Shown: positions 25,743 through 35,145, numbered from the stretch's first letter. The stretch is 64,000 bases of DNA from Sphingomonas mali NBRC 15500 (GCF_001598415.1 NZ_BCYX01000001.1:372001-436000); one strand, 5' to 3'. Notes: generated by a model from the sequence alone, not told the origin. A program made the numbers and translations.

Positions 25743-25985
25743 ATGCTCTATAACCGCATCGCCCTATTCCGCGCCGAACGCGGCATCTCGCGCAAGGCGC
25801 TGGCCGAAGCCGTTGGCGTCAATCCGCAGACGATCGGCTATCTCGAGCGCGGTGACTACAAACCCAGCCTCGAGCTCGCGATGAAGATCGCCGCCGAATT
25901 CGAGGTTGCGATCGAGCATCTGTTTTCCTTCACCCCCTTCGAGCCCGTGGCGGCAGTCCTGCGCCGGGCTGGAGACGCAGCATGA
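25743..25985 (+). CDS. XRE-family helix-turn-helix regulator
   Basis: An 80-residue Cro/CI-type DNA-binding protein: the HTH spans about residues 5-58 (SRKALAEAVGVNPQTIGYLERG with the recognition helix near 27-36). No ligand domain, so it works as a minimal dimer. The stop overlaps the next gene start (ATGA), making a two-gene regulator-membrane protein unit, a common arrangement in which the membrane partner's role is unknown. A palindrome 27 bases upstream suggests autoregulation. Confidence 0.88.
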   Translation: MLYNRIALFRAERGISRKALAEAVGVNPQTIGYLERGDYKPSLELAMKIAAEFEVAIEHLFSFTPFEPVAAVLRRAGDAA

Positions 25986-26491
25986 CGGCCAAACCCCTTA
26001 CCGAGCGCCTCGACGACATCGCCAATCTCACCGGCATCCCGGCGCTGACCACCCGACCGCCGAAGCGGCGGCCGTTGCGCGGATTGGCGCTCGTCGCCCT
26101 CGTGCTCGGGACCGTCGGGATGGCGGTCACCCTGTTCGGTGGCCGCGTCCTGTTGATCGGCGACGGAATATTGTTGGCGGGCTTCGTGCTGTCGGGCTGG
26201 CTGCCGTTGATGGGCCCGATCAAGCCCTGGATGTCGTTCACCGAACGCGTCGACGAACTGGACGCGCAAATCCGCGCCAAGGCCTATCTGACCGCGCTGC
26301 CCATCATCCTGTTCGCCGCCGTGTGCGGGTTGGTCGGGCTGCCGGTCCTCGCCTGGCTTCAGCACCGCCCGCCTGCGGAAATGGTCGCCTTGGGCGGGTT
26401 CGCCGCAATGTATCTGCTGATCCTGTGGAACGCGGTACCAACGCTCCATGCGAGCTGGCGACACCAGCCGGTCGAGGAACTGGACGACTAA
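25982..26491 (+). CDS. Membrane protein coupled to XRE regulator
   Basis: A 169-residue protein with four predicted helices in two pairs (about 33-52, 57-76, 104-125, 133-152) and a basic cytoplasmic N-terminus. It overlaps the XRE stop by 4 bases, so the two are translated together. Similar HTH-plus-membrane pairs are widespread and may sense membrane state, but no function is proven. The stop is 1 base from the convergent chemoreceptor stop. Confidence 0.7.
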   Translation: MTAKPLTERLDDIANLTGIPALTTRPPKRRPLRGLALVALVLGTVGMAVTLFGGRVLLIGDGILLAGFVLSGWLPLMGPIKPWMSFTERVDELDAQIRAKAYLTALPIILFAAVCGLVGLPVLAWLQHRPPAEMVALGGFAAMYLLILWNAVPTLHASWRHQPVEELDD

Positions 26492-26492
26492 A

Positions 26493-27875
26493 TCAGCCCT
26501 GATCCTCGTACGCGAATTGCAGGATGCCCCAATGGCGGCCCTGGACCGCGATCGAGGCGATCACCTGCTTGAGCAGCAGTACGCTGCCATCGGCGACCTG
26601 ACGTCGATAGGCCTTAAGGCAGAACGGGTCGGTGATCTTGCACTGTTGCTGCGTCTCGGTGAACTCGAACATCATCCCACACCGTGCATATTCCACATTC
26701 CAGGCATCGTCGCCGGGGCGCTGCGCGTGCGAGCGTTCGGGCATTGCCACCGCGCCGAAGCCGTTGCGGTCGGAGAAGCTCATCCCGAAAAAGCCCTTAT
26801 AGCTCCGCGCTCGTTCCTGATGCGGCCGCGCCGCGGGGATGATGAACGGCTGAACCGGGTGGGTGTAGAGCGGCGGATTGGTTCCCGGGATCTGCTCATA
26901 CGTGTCGCGGAACAGATCCGCGATCGAGATCCTGCCATCGGCCACCGCGCGGGTCAGCGCGTCCGACACCTGTTTCGCGGCGTCCAGGCCGAACGCGATA
27001 TAGGGCGAATCGATCATCTCGACGCCGCTCTCGGCGAAATGCTGGAGCAGGGTGTTGGTATCGTCGCTGACCGTGGTGACCCGGCCCGACAGACGCTGCA
27101 ACCCGTCGGCATTGGCGCCCGACGTGGTCGACAACGCGCCCAGTCCGGTGCGGATGTTGCCGACCGATTCGACCATCGATCCGATGCGGTCGCTGACGCG
27201 CTCGCTCGACATCGACAAATCGCGCATCAGCGCGCCGAGCCGGTCGACCAGTTCCTCGATATCCTTGCTGCCTTGGTGCGCGGTCTTGGCGGTTTCGACG
27301 CCATGCGCGACACGATCGAGCATGCCTGCCGCCTCGCCCGCCAGCGCGCCGATCGAGCGTTCGATCGTCTGCGTCGCCGCAGCGGTTTCCTGCGCCAGCT
27401 TCTTGACCTCGCCGGCGACCACCGCGAAGCCGCGCCCGGCATCGCCCGCGCGCGCCGCTTCGATCGTTGCGTTGAGCGCGAGCAGATTGGTCTGACTGGC
27501 GATTCCGCTGATCACTTGCGTGACGTGGCTGACCGAGGCGAGCGCTTCGTTGAACGCGCCCAAGCTGGCGTGGATGCGGCTGACCTGGTCGATCAGGTCG
27601 ACGACGTTGGTGGAAGCGTCGGACAGCTGGCGCGTCGAATCCTCGATCACCAGCCGCGCCGCCGCGGTGCTGCGCCGTGCTTCCTCCGCCGCACGCGCGA
27701 CATCGGTGCCGTCATCGGCCAGCCGCACCGCTTCGCCGCCGATCGTTTCGATCGTCGTCGCCTGCGCGGTCACACGCTCGGCCAGTTCGGTAATGTCTGC
27801 CTGCAGGTCGAGCGTCCGGATGCCGAGCTCGCCCGACATTTTGGCCGCCTTCCGTACCGTTGCTGCGATGTCCAA
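26493..27875 (-). CDS. Soluble methyl-accepting chemotaxis protein with C-terminal sensor
   Basis: A 460-residue receptor lacking membrane segments. The signalling hairpin ([20 protein letters not shown]..., residues 125-160) is intact and sits in the N-terminal third, flanked by coiled coil; the C-terminal part (about 285-460) is a separate domain with [22 protein letters not shown] and three Cys at about 399, 412 and 419. Sensor-last order is unusual but known in soluble receptors. No che, flagellar or pilus genes are nearby. Cysteine or metal/redox sensing is possible but only inferred. Confidence 0.88.
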   Translation of the reverse strand: MDIAATVRKAAKMSGELGIRTLDLQADITELAERVTAQATTIETIGGEAVRLADDGTDVARAAEEARRSTAAARLVIEDSTRQLSDASTNVVDLIDQVSRIHASLGAFNEALASVSHVTQVISGIASQTNLLALNATIEAARAGDAGRGFAVVAGEVKKLAQETAAATQTIERSIGALAGEAAGMLDRVAHGVETAKTAHQGSKDIEELVDRLGALMRDLSMSSERVSDRIGSMVESVGNIRTGLGALSTTSGANADGLQRLSGRVTTVSDDTNTLLQHFAESGVEMIDSPYIAFGLDAAKQVSDALTRAVADGRISIADLFRDTYEQIPGTNPPLYTHPVQPFIIPAARPHQERARSYKGFFGMSFSDRNGFGAVAMPERSHAQRPGDDAWNVEYARCGMMFEFTETQQQCKITDPFCLKAYRRQVADGSVLLLKQVIASIAVQGRHWGILQFAYEDQG

Positions 27876-27935
27876 CCGCGCCGCCCCCTGAAATCCGCTG
27901 CTTTCAGCAACTAAACTGCCAGGGTTAACGAAGCT

Positions 27936-29300
27936 TTAGGCCCGTTTGGCGGGGACCGAAAACCAGCCAGCGACGCCGGCGGTCACCGCCACCGCCGCGG
28001 CCAGTAACATTGCCGCATGAAAAGCCTCGATCGAAACCCCGCGTCCCCCGCCCGTCAGCACCAGCCCGATCATCGCGACCGCGACCATGCCGCCGATCCT
28101 GGCGGTCGCGTTGTTCACGCCCGATGCGGCCCCGGCGTGGTGGCGATCGACCGATGCCATCACTGCGTTCGTCAGCGGCGCGACGGCGGCGGTCATGCCG
28201 ATGCCGATCAGCAGCATCGGCGGCAGAATATGCGGGACGAACTCGATCGCGGCGCCGGGAATGATCCGCATCGCGGCGAAACCGGCCGCGACCAGCAACG
28301 GCCCCGCCGCCAGCATCCAACGCGCGCCGATCCGCTCGGCCAGCGCGCCCGCTGCGCGCGATCCCGCGCCCATGATCAGCGGCAACGGCAGGACCGCCGC
28401 ACCCGCCGCGGTCGCCCGCCACCCGGTCGAGATCAACAGATAGGGGAGCAACAGCAGGACGCCGCTCAGCGCCGCATAGAGCAGGAAAGTCAGCAATGTG
28501 ATCGCGCTGAAGCTCCGCGTGCCGAACAGGCCGAGCGGCACCATCGCGCGCGCGCCGCACCGGCTTTCCCACCACAAGAACGCCGCCGACGCGGCCATCC
28601 CGCCCGCAATGTAATAAGCCGCACCATGCCCGCCGGAAGTCGCGATCGTCAGCCCCCAGACCAGCAGTCCGAGCCCGATCGTCGCGAACGCACCGCCCGG
28701 CCAATCAGGTTTCGCCGCCTCCGGATCGTGCCCGCCCTGGACCGCGACCACCGCCAAGACGGCAGCGGCGACGGCAATCGGCACGATCAGCCCGAACACC
28801 CAGCGCCAGCCGACCGCGTCGACCAGCCAGCCACCGACGATCGGCCCGATCGCCGCCCCGATCGCGCCCGCCGCCGCCCAGGTCCCGATCGCCTTGGCGC
28901 GCGCCTCACCATCGAAATCGGCGCCCAGGATCGCGAGACTCGCCGGCGTCAGCAAGGCCGCGCCGATACCCTGCGCGACGCGCGCGGCGATCAACCAGCC
29001 GAGCGTCGGTGCCGCCATGCAGCCGATCGACGCGAGCGCGAACAGCAACAGCCCCGCCAGGAACACCGTCTTGCGCCCCAGCGAATCCGCCATCGCGCCG
29101 CCGATCAGGACCAGCGCAGATAACGGCAGCATATAGCCATTGACGATCCACTGGATTCCCGCCGCATCCGCCTCGAGCGCCTTCGCCATCGCGGGCAAGG
29201 CGACATTGACCACCGATCCGTCGATCATCGCGACACTCGACCCCAGCACCGTCGCCCATAACGCACCTGTGCTGGCCTTGCCGGGCGCGGCGCCGGTCAT
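27936..29300 (-). CDS. MFS drug/proton antiporter (DHA2, 14-helix type)
   Basis: A 454-residue transporter of the EmrB/QacA branch. The DHA2 motifs are visible: ALPAMAKAL (D-equivalent helix 1 region), GGAMADSLGRK in loop 2-3, and GIGAALLTPASLAIL in helix 5. It should export small hydrophobic compounds using the proton gradient; the substrate is not predictable. The ATG at 29300 overlaps the TrmO-like stop (ATGA). It is the last gene of a six-gene minus-strand run starting at fumarase. Longer in-frame readings extend over trmO and are not real. Confidence 0.88.
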   Translation of the reverse strand: MTGAAPGKASTGALWATVLGSSVAMIDGSVVNVALPAMAKALEADAAGIQWIVNGYMLPLSALVLIGGAMADSLGRKTVFLAGLLLFALASIGCMAAPTLGWLIAARVAQGIGAALLTPASLAILGADFDGEARAKAIGTWAAAGAIGAAIGPIVGGWLVDAVGWRWVFGLIVPIAVAAAVLAVVAVQGGHDPEAAKPDWPGGAFATIGLGLLVWGLTIATSGGHGAAYYIAGGMAASAAFLWWESRCGARAMVPLGLFGTRSFSAITLLTFLLYAALSGVLLLLPYLLISTGWRATAAGAAVLPLPLIMGAGSRAAGALAERIGARWMLAAGPLLVAAGFAAMRIIPGAAIEFVPHILPPMLLIGIGMTAAVAPLTNAVMASVDRHHAGAASGVNNATARIGGMVAVAMIGLVLTGGGRGVSIEAFHAAMLLAAAVAVTAGVAGWFSVPAKRA

Positions 29301-29761
29301 GCCTGCCAATATCCCGCCATCAACTCGCTTGCCCAATCGGGCTGGCGCACGTCGCCGCGTGGCAGGAATTCGCGCAACACCGGCTTGATGTCGATCACCG
29401 GCGTGCCGTCGATCGCGTCGAGACCGCGGACGTGAAGCCGCGTCCCCTCGACCTTCTCGATCCGGCAGATCGTAATGCCGATCCGGTTGGGTCGGTTCTT
29501 GCCGCGCTGCGCGAAGATGCCGACCAGCGGCCAGTCGGCGCGGTTGCGCGGATGGCGTGCCCCGGTCTCGATCTTGTCCGACGGCACGCGATCGAACACA
29601 AAGGCGATCTCGGCGTGGCTGAAGTCCTCCAGTCCGGCCAGCGCCTCCGGTCCGAAGCGCGGCTCGAGTTCGATCACCGCGGTCTCGCGGTCCCAATCGT
29701 CGTCGACCGCTTCCGCCCGGCCGCCACGCACATGAGCGATCGCTTCGATATCGAACGCCAT
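29297..29761 (-). CDS. tRNA (N6-threonylcarbamoyladenosine-N6) methyltransferase-like, TrmO/YaeB family
   Basis: A 154-residue protein of the TsaA/TrmO fold, whose E. coli member (TrmO) uses S-adenosylmethionine to methylate t6A37 in tRNA-Thr. The family motif around ARHPRNRADWPLVGIFAQRG and KNRPNRIG (about 68-93) is present, as is DIKPVL near the end. It consists of the N-terminal domain only; the E. coli protein has an extra C-terminal domain, so the tRNA target may differ. Ten bases after the DMT exporter and overlapping the MFS gene by 4. Confidence 0.82.
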   Translation of the reverse strand: MAFDIEAIAHVRGGRAEAVDDDWDRETAVIELEPRFGPEALAGLEDFSHAEIAFVFDRVPSDKIETGARHPRNRADWPLVGIFAQRGKNRPNRIGITICRIEKVEGTRLHVRGLDAIDGTPVIDIKPVLREFLPRGDVRQPDWASELMAGYWQA

Positions 29762-29771
29762 GCCTGTCTCC

Positions 29772-30689
29772 TCACCATGCGCCGGCGAGCGCGAGCACTA
29801 CGCCGATCGCGACCAGCAGCAACCCCGCGACTTCGCTTCTGGCGGTCTTCTCGCCCAGATAGAAATGCGCGAACCCCATGGTGAAGGCGACTTCCACCTG
29901 GCCGACGATCCGCACCAGCGCGACCGGCGCCGACGCGAACCCGGTGAACCAGCAGGCCGAAGCGACCGACGACATCAACCCCACCTGCCCCGCGGTCCGC
30001 CATTCGGCGAACACCTTCGCCACCTGGTCACGCTCGCGCCAGGCGAGATATCCGCCCTGCATCAACGCCTGCAGCGCAACCGTCACCGCCAAGACGATCA
30101 GCGCGGCGCGGACATGATCGCCCGTTCCGACCTCCATCGTAGCGCGGCGGATCGCGATCGTCGTCAGCGCGAACACGAAGCCCGAGGCAATGCCGTAACG
30201 CGCCGCGGGCTGGCCGAGCGACCGCAACAACTCGCCCGGCCCCATCCTTTTACCACCGGTCGACAACACCATCACGCCCACCACGCCGAAACCGATCCCT
30301 AGCCAGGTGAGAACGCTCAGATGGTCGCCAAGCAGCACGACCGACAGGATCGCGCTCTGAACCGCTTCGGTCTTCGAATAGGCGGTGCCGACAACGAAAT
30401 TGCGCTCGCCGAACGCCATCAGCAGCAGGTTGGTCGCGATGATCTGCGCCAGCCCGCCCGCCGCACAGAACAGGACGAACCAATGCCCCAGCGCCGGGAA
30501 CGCCGCGGGCGCGATCAGGAACTGATAGGCCAGCATCATCGCCAGGGCGACTGGCACGCCATAGAGATAGCGGACCAGCCCCGCCGCATTGACCGACAAG
30601 GTCCGCGACATGCGCCGCTGCACCGCAGTCCGCCATGCCTGGAGTGCTCCCGCGAGCAAGGTCGCGGGCAGCCAGATCGGGAAACTCAC
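29772..30689 (-). CDS. DMT-superfamily transporter (EamA-like)
   Basis: A 305-residue inner-membrane protein with about ten helices in two repeated halves, as expected for EamA-type drug/metabolite transporters. The second half ends with FTMGFAHFYLGEKTARSEVAGLLLVAIGVVLAL, the typical helix 9-10 signature. Probably exports a small metabolite. Start overlaps the stop of the preceding membrane protein gene by 4 bases. Substrate unknown. Confidence 0.82.
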   Translation of the reverse strand: MSFPIWLPATLLAGALQAWRTAVQRRMSRTLSVNAAGLVRYLYGVPVALAMMLAYQFLIAPAAFPALGHWFVLFCAAGGLAQIIATNLLLMAFGERNFVVGTAYSKTEAVQSAILSVVLLGDHLSVLTWLGIGFGVVGVMVLSTGGKRMGPGELLRSLGQPAARYGIASGFVFALTTIAIRRATMEVGTGDHVRAALIVLAVTVALQALMQGGYLAWRERDQVAKVFAEWRTAGQVGLMSSVASACWFTGFASAPVALVRIVGQVEVAFTMGFAHFYLGEKTARSEVAGLLLVAIGVVLALAGAW

Positions 30690-31168
30690 GCCTCGCGAGC
30701 CTGAACGGTGCGCGCGAGGAACTCGAGGATCGCCTTCTCGTCCTTGCCCTTGGGTCCGCGGCCGACCCGGAACAGCAATGCGCCGAACGCCATCATCGAC
30801 AGCGGAATGCCGCCGAAGATGCCCCAGAATTCGAACGGCGCCCCGGTCGCCGCCGAGTATGCGGCGATGACCAGAAAGATCGACAGGAACCCAAACCAGA
30901 AGATCATGAAGCAGGTGACGTTACTCGCCGGCCCGATCTTTCCCTCGATCCGCGTTCCGCTGCCGTCGGGCTGCATCGTCGCGACCAGCCGCACGTTTAT
31001 GTTGGTCCGAACGTTGGTCCGGTAGACGAACAGCATCATGTCCTGCTCGCTGCCATGCCCGGTAACACCCGCCTTGGGCTTGGCATCCTCGCCACCGAGC
31101 ACGTCGCGCAGCTTCTTCGCCAGCGTAACGGGGTCGAGCGGGGAGTGGAGGATGACGCGGCGAGCCAT
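30686..31168 (-). CDS. Two-helix membrane protein, paralogue of the adjacent gene
   Basis: A 160-residue protein: a soluble beta-rich N-terminal part (1-85), then two hydrophobic helices (about 86-106 and 112-134) and a charged tail. Segments DPVTLAKKLRDVL and GSGTRIEGKIG align with SPQQVADRLRAQV and SGDTRFDGRFG in the protein encoded directly upstream, so the two are diverged tandem duplicates. I do not recognise the family; this layout (lipid-binding-like domain plus two helices) is common among uncharacterised membrane proteins. Confidence 0.65.
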   Translation of the reverse strand: MARRVILHSPLDPVTLAKKLRDVLGGEDAKPKAGVTGHGSEQDMMLFVYRTNVRTNINVRLVATMQPDGSGTRIEGKIGPASNVTCFMIFWFGFLSIFLVIAAYSAATGAPFEFWGIFGGIPLSMMAFGALLFRVGRGPKGKDEKAILEFLARTVQAREA

Positions 31169-31678
31169 TCAGCCTGTGCTCTGCCCCGAACCGGTTGCAA
31201 TGACGAAATCGATCAGACGCTGGCAAACCGTGTTCGCACCGACCATCGAAATCGCAGTGATACCAAATGGCGCCAATAGATGCACCAGCAGGAAGGGGAT
31301 CAGAAACCAGGGCGCACCCTGTTGGAACGGGTGGTCCGATAGCATGGCCGTCATGAACATCAGGTCGAAACACACCCAAAGGACAAGGAAGAAGCGCAGG
31401 AACATCGGCGCACCGAAGCGGCCATCGAACCGCGTGTCGCCCGAAGATGAAACGAGCCGCCCGGTAAGACGCGGCGCCATGTTAGAATTGAGGGCACTCG
31501 CGTGCCACTCGATCGACAGGCGCTCGTCGCCAATTCGGCCGACCACCTTCTCGAAATGGAAAGGCCACCACCGAGAACGCACCTGCGCCCTAAGCCGGTC
31601 GGCGACTTGCTGCGGGCTTGTACGCTCCGCGACCTTGAAACTGACGGGCCTTCCGAGAATGAATTCCAGATAGCCCAT
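31169..31678 (-). CDS. Two-helix membrane protein, paralogue of the adjacent gene
   Basis: A 169-residue protein with the same plan as its downstream neighbour: N-terminal soluble domain to about 95, helices near 96-118 and 122-145, short tail. The stop abuts the next gene start with no gap, and fumarase ends 6 bases upstream on the same strand. No enzyme motif is visible. The pair probably arose by duplication, with low remaining identity apart from the motifs noted for the partner. Confidence 0.62.
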   Translation of the reverse strand: MGYLEFILGRPVSFKVAERTSPQQVADRLRAQVRSRWWPFHFEKVVGRIGDERLSIEWHASALNSNMAPRLTGRLVSSSGDTRFDGRFGAPMFLRFFLVLWVCFDLMFMTAMLSDHPFQQGAPWFLIPFLLVHLLAPFGITAISMVGANTVCQRLIDFVIATGSGQSTG

Positions 31679-31684
31679 CCGCCT

Positions 31685-33208
31685 TCACGCCTTCTCTAGC
31701 AGCTTCTGTTTGGCGATCTTCTCGCGCCACACCAACGGGGCCAGTTGGTGGACGTTGTTCCCCTCGCTGTCGACCGCCACCGTCACCGGGAAATCCACCA
31801 CTTCAAACTCGTAGATCGCTTCCATCCCGAGGTCCTCGAACCCGACGACCTTCGACCCCTTGATCGCGCGCGCCACCAGATAGGCCGCGCCACCAACCGC
31901 CATCAGATAGGCCGACTTCGCATCCTTGATCGCCTCGGTTGCCGCGGGACCGCGCTCGGCCTTGCCGACGCAGGCGAGCAGGCCCTGGTCGAGCATCATG
32001 CGCATGAACTTGTCCATGCGGGTCGCAGTGGTCGGGCCCGCCGGGCCGACGATCTCCTCGCCGACCGGATCGACCGGGCCGACATAATAGATCACTCGGC
32101 CCTTGAAGCTGACCGGCAGTTCCTCGCCTTTCGCCAGCATGTCGGCGATACGCTTGTGCGCGGCGTCGCGGCCGGTCAGCATCTTGCCGTTGAGCAATAG
32201 CCGGTCGCCCTGCTTCCAGCTCTGCACCACCGCTGGGGTCAGCGTGTCGAGATCGACGCGGATCGCCGCCTTGTCCGGCGTCCAGTTGACGTCGGGCCAT
32301 TCGTCGAGCTTGGGCGCTTCGAGAAAAGCCGGCCCCGACCCATCGAGCGTGAAATGCGCGTGGCGCGTCGCGGCACAATTGGGGATCATCGCCACCGGCT
32401 TGCCCGCGGCATGGCACGGCGCGTCCATGATCTTGACGTCGAGGATGGTGGACAGGCCGCCCAGCCCCTGCGCGCCGATGCCGAGCGCGTTGACCTTGTC
32501 GAAAATCTCGATGCGCAGCGCCTCGATATCGGTCTTCGGCCCGCGCTCCTTCAGCGTCGCCATGTCGATCTGTTCCATCAGCGCCTTCTTGGCGAGCAGC
32601 ACGCAATGCTCCGCCGTCCCGCCAATGCCGATGCCGAGCATGCCCGGCGGACACCAGCCCGCACCCATCTGCGGCAGCATCTCGAGCACCCAGTCGACGA
32701 TCGAATCCGACGGGTTCATCATCTTGAACTTGGACTTGTTCTCCGACCCGCCGCCCTTGGCCGCGACGTCGACCGACACCCGGCTGCCGGGCACCATCTC
32801 GACATGGAGCACGCACGGCGTGTTGTCCTTGGTGTTGCGCCGGGTGAACGCGGGATCGGCCAACACCGACGCGCGAAGCTTGTTCTCGGGGTTCAGGTAG
32901 GCGAGCCGTACGCCTTCATCGATCACCTCCTGCATCGACCGCGACGTGTCGTCGAGGCGGCAATCCATCCCCCATTTGACGAACACGTTGACGATCCCGG
33001 TATCCTGGCAGATCGGCCGATGCCCCTCGGCGCACATCCGGCTGTTGGTCAGGATCTGCGCGATCGCGTCCTTGGCCGCAGGCGACTGTTCCGCCTCGTA
33101 AGCGGTCCCGAGCGCGCGGATATAATCCATCGGGTGGTAGTAGGAGATGAACTGGAGCGCGTCGGCGACGCTCTCGATCAGATCGGCTGCGCGAATGGTC
33201 GTGGTCAT
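31685..33208 (-). CDS. Class I (iron-sulfur) fumarate hydratase
   Basis: A 507-residue fumarase converting fumarate to malate in the TCA cycle. The three cysteines that hold the catalytic 4Fe-4S cluster in this class are placed as expected: C67 in PICQDTG, one in IGGTAEHCVLL (about 209), and one in MIPNCAATRH (about 295). Oxygen-sensitive class I enzymes differ from the iron-free FumC type. It heads a six-gene minus-strand run (paralogous membrane proteins, exporter, TrmO, MFS) whose connection to fumarase is not obvious, and is divergent from the haloacid dehalogenase. Confidence 0.95.
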   Translation of the reverse strand: MTTTIRAADLIESVADALQFISYYHPMDYIRALGTAYEAEQSPAAKDAIAQILTNSRMCAEGHRPICQDTGIVNVFVKWGMDCRLDDTSRSMQEVIDEGVRLAYLNPENKLRASVLADPAFTRRNTKDNTPCVLHVEMVPGSRVSVDVAAKGGGSENKSKFKMMNPSDSIVDWVLEMLPQMGAGWCPPGMLGIGIGGTAEHCVLLAKKALMEQIDMATLKERGPKTDIEALRIEIFDKVNALGIGAQGLGGLSTILDVKIMDAPCHAAGKPVAMIPNCAATRHAHFTLDGSGPAFLEAPKLDEWPDVNWTPDKAAIRVDLDTLTPAVVQSWKQGDRLLLNGKMLTGRDAAHKRIADMLAKGEELPVSFKGRVIYYVGPVDPVGEEIVGPAGPTTATRMDKFMRMMLDQGLLACVGKAERGPAATEAIKDAKSAYLMAVGGAAYLVARAIKGSKVVGFEDLGMEAIYEFEVVDFPVTVAVDSEGNNVHQLAPLVWREKIAKQKLLEKA

Positions 33209-33255
33209 GAGCGGGCCCTCTAGCGCCGAGCGTGGCGATGAAACAAGAAGGAGTG

Positions 33256-33975
33256 ATGAGACTTCCCAAGGCCCTCGCTTTCGACGTGTTCGGCACGGTG
33301 GTGGATTGGCGCGGCGGAATCGCTCGCGAGGCCGCTCCGTTGCTCGAACAGTTGGGCCGCAGCGACATTACGCCCGAGGAGTTCGCCGACGGCTGGCGCG
33401 CGCGGTATCAGCCCGCAATGGCGCGCGTGCGGTCGGGCGAGCGTCCTTTCGTGATTCTCGACACGCTTCATCGCGAGACACTGGAAGATTTGCTGGTCAG
33501 TCTCGACATCGACCCCGCCGCGGTCGGCGACGCGCGGTTGCACGAGCTGACGCTCGCCTGGCACCGGCTCGATCCCTGGCCCGACGCGGTCGACGGGCTG
33601 ACGCGGCTGAAGCAACGCTTTCCGATCGTGACTTTGTCGAACGGCAATATCGCGCTGATGCTGGACATGGCGCGCCGTGCGGGACTGCCGTGGGACGCGA
33701 TCCTGGGTGCCGAGGTGAGCGGACACTACAAGCCCGACCCGGAGGCCTATCTGGCCACCGCCCGCCAGCTCGCCATACAACCCGACGAACTCTGCCTTGT
33801 CGCCGCGCACCATAGCGACCTTGGCGCGGCACGCGCCGCCGGCCTGCTGACCGCCTATGTCGATCGCCCGATGGAATATGGAGGCCGTCCGGCGCCTGAT
33901 CGTCACTTCGCGCAGGTTTGGGAATGGAGCGTCGCCAGCCTGATCGAGCTGGCCGACTTGCTCGCCGAACCCTGA
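33256..33975 (+). CDS. Haloacid dehalogenase, type II (HAD superfamily)
   Basis: A 239-residue HAD-fold hydrolase. Motif I AFDVFGTVVDW with nucleophile Asp near 10, motif II TLSNGN, Lys in HYKPDPEAY and the acidic motif AAHHSDLGAARAAG follow the L-2-haloacid dehalogenase pattern, so it may hydrolyse 2-haloacids, though many members act on other substrates. Start choice is uncertain: AAGGAG lies only 2 bases before this ATG; 33232 or 33238 are alternatives. Convergent with DUF1993. Confidence 0.85.
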   Translation: MRLPKALAFDVFGTVVDWRGGIAREAAPLLEQLGRSDITPEEFADGWRARYQPAMARVRSGERPFVILDTLHRETLEDLLVSLDIDPAAVGDARLHELTLAWHRLDPWPDAVDGLTRLKQRFPIVTLSNGNIALMLDMARRAGLPWDAILGAEVSGHYKPDPEAYLATARQLAIQPDELCLVAAHHSDLGAARAAGLLTAYVDRPMEYGGRPAPDRHFAQVWEWSVASLIELADLLAEP

Positions 33976-33977
33976 GC

Positions 33978-34496
33978 CTACAGCGTCCGCAACCGCCCCT
34001 CATAATCGCGCTTGCCGATCGGCACGCCCCGCGTGCGCAAGATGTCGTAGGCGGTGACGGCGTGGAAATGGAAGTTGGGCAGCGAAAAGGAGAGGATGAA
34101 GGTCTCCGCCGTGAAAGCGAGCCTGCGCGGGCCGATCTGCAAGTCCAGTTCCTTGCCCGCGCAGCCGTTGACCTCATCCGGCGTGAATGTCGTCAGCGCG
34201 GTTTCCGCCTCACCAACCATCGCTCGCAAGTCGGCGAACGGCATCGATCCGATGAGCGGCGGCGGATCGAACACGCCGGTCGTCAACGCTTTCACGCCCC
34301 AGGCGGCATGATGCGTCAGGGCTTCGATCTGGAAATGAAACGGGGCCATGTCGGGATAGAGGCGCGCGTCGACGAAATCGTCCGGGTCGGCGCCAGTCTC
34401 TTCGCAATGCCGAACCGCGCGGTCGAGAAACCCCGCGACGGCGCCCACCGTCTGCCGGAAGGTCGGCACGCTGAGGTCGTAAAGGGAGATCGCCAT
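33978..34496 (-). CDS. DUF1993 protein (DinB-like)
   Basis: A 172-residue cytoplasmic protein of the DUF1993 family, which has a DinB-like four-helix bundle. Family features are the opening SLYDLSVPTFRQTVGAVAGFLDRA, YPDMAPFHFQI and LPNFHFHAVTAYDILRTRGVPIGKRDY. Histidines in the last segment could hold a metal as in DinB relatives. It is the last gene of a YciI-reductase-GST-DUF1993 operon (4-base gap after GST) controlled by the HxlR repressor opposite. Confidence 0.85.
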   Translation of the reverse strand: MAISLYDLSVPTFRQTVGAVAGFLDRAVRHCEETGADPDDFVDARLYPDMAPFHFQIEALTHHAAWGVKALTTGVFDPPPLIGSMPFADLRAMVGEAETALTTFTPDEVNGCAGKELDLQIGPRRLAFTAETFILSFSLPNFHFHAVTAYDILRTRGVPIGKRDYEGRLRTL

Positions 34497-34499
34497 CGG

Positions 34500-35144
34500 C
34501 TAGTCCCTCCCTTCGGGCGCGCCCAACGGGAAGTAATGCCGATAGGGCCGCGCCTCGTCGAGCGCACGCGCGTAGCTCGGGCGGGCGAGCAGGCGGTCGC
34601 GATAAGCCCAGACGTTCGCGAACGACTTGGGGATTGCGTGGCTCCAATCGGCGTAGAGTAATGCCGGCGCCGCCGCACAGTCGGCCAGGCTGAACGCGTC
34701 ACCCGCAGCCCAGTCCCGGCCCGCGAGGTGTTTGTCGAGTATCGCGTACGCCGTATCGAGCGCGCCTTGCCACCTGACATCGTCCCTGGCTTCGCGGCCG
34801 AGTGCCCCATAGACAATGCGTTGCTGGGGATAGCTGACATAATTGTCGAAGAAGCGGTCCCACATCCGCACCTCGACCGCGGCGTCCCGATCGGCCGGGA
34901 TCAACGGTTTGTCGGGATATCTGGCGTCAAGATATTCGATGATCGGCGACGTATCGAAGACCAGCCTGTCACCATCGGTCAGTACCGGGAACCGCCCGAT
35001 CGGCCAGAGCGCGGCGAACTCGCTCGCCACCGGCTCGCTGCCGTCGAGCATCACTTCCTCGAAGGCCACGCCCTTCTCGTAGAAGGCCGTCTTGGCCTTC
35101 TGGCAGTAGGATGAGAAGGGATGTGCGTAGAGCTTCAGTGTCAA
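34500..35144 (-). CDS. Glutathione S-transferase
   Basis: A 214-residue GST with an N-terminal thioredoxin-like domain (1-80; SSYCQKAKTAFYEKG, with Ser/Cys as possible catalytic residues, and the conserved cis-Pro in GRFPVL) and a helical C-terminal domain (DAFSLADCAAAPALLYADW). DTSPIIEYL is the glutathione-binding SNAIL-like motif. It should conjugate or reduce electrophiles. One base separates it from the reductase gene upstream in the HxlR-linked operon, supporting a detoxification role. Confidence 0.9.
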   Translation of the reverse strand: MTLKLYAHPFSSYCQKAKTAFYEKGVAFEEVMLDGSEPVASEFAALWPIGRFPVLTDGDRLVFDTSPIIEYLDARYPDKPLIPADRDAAVEVRMWDRFFDNYVSYPQQRIVYGALGREARDDVRWQGALDTAYAILDKHLAGRDWAAGDAFSLADCAAAPALLYADWSHAIPKSFANVWAYRDRLLARPSYARALDEARPYRHYFPLGAPEGRD

Positions 35145-35145
35145 G

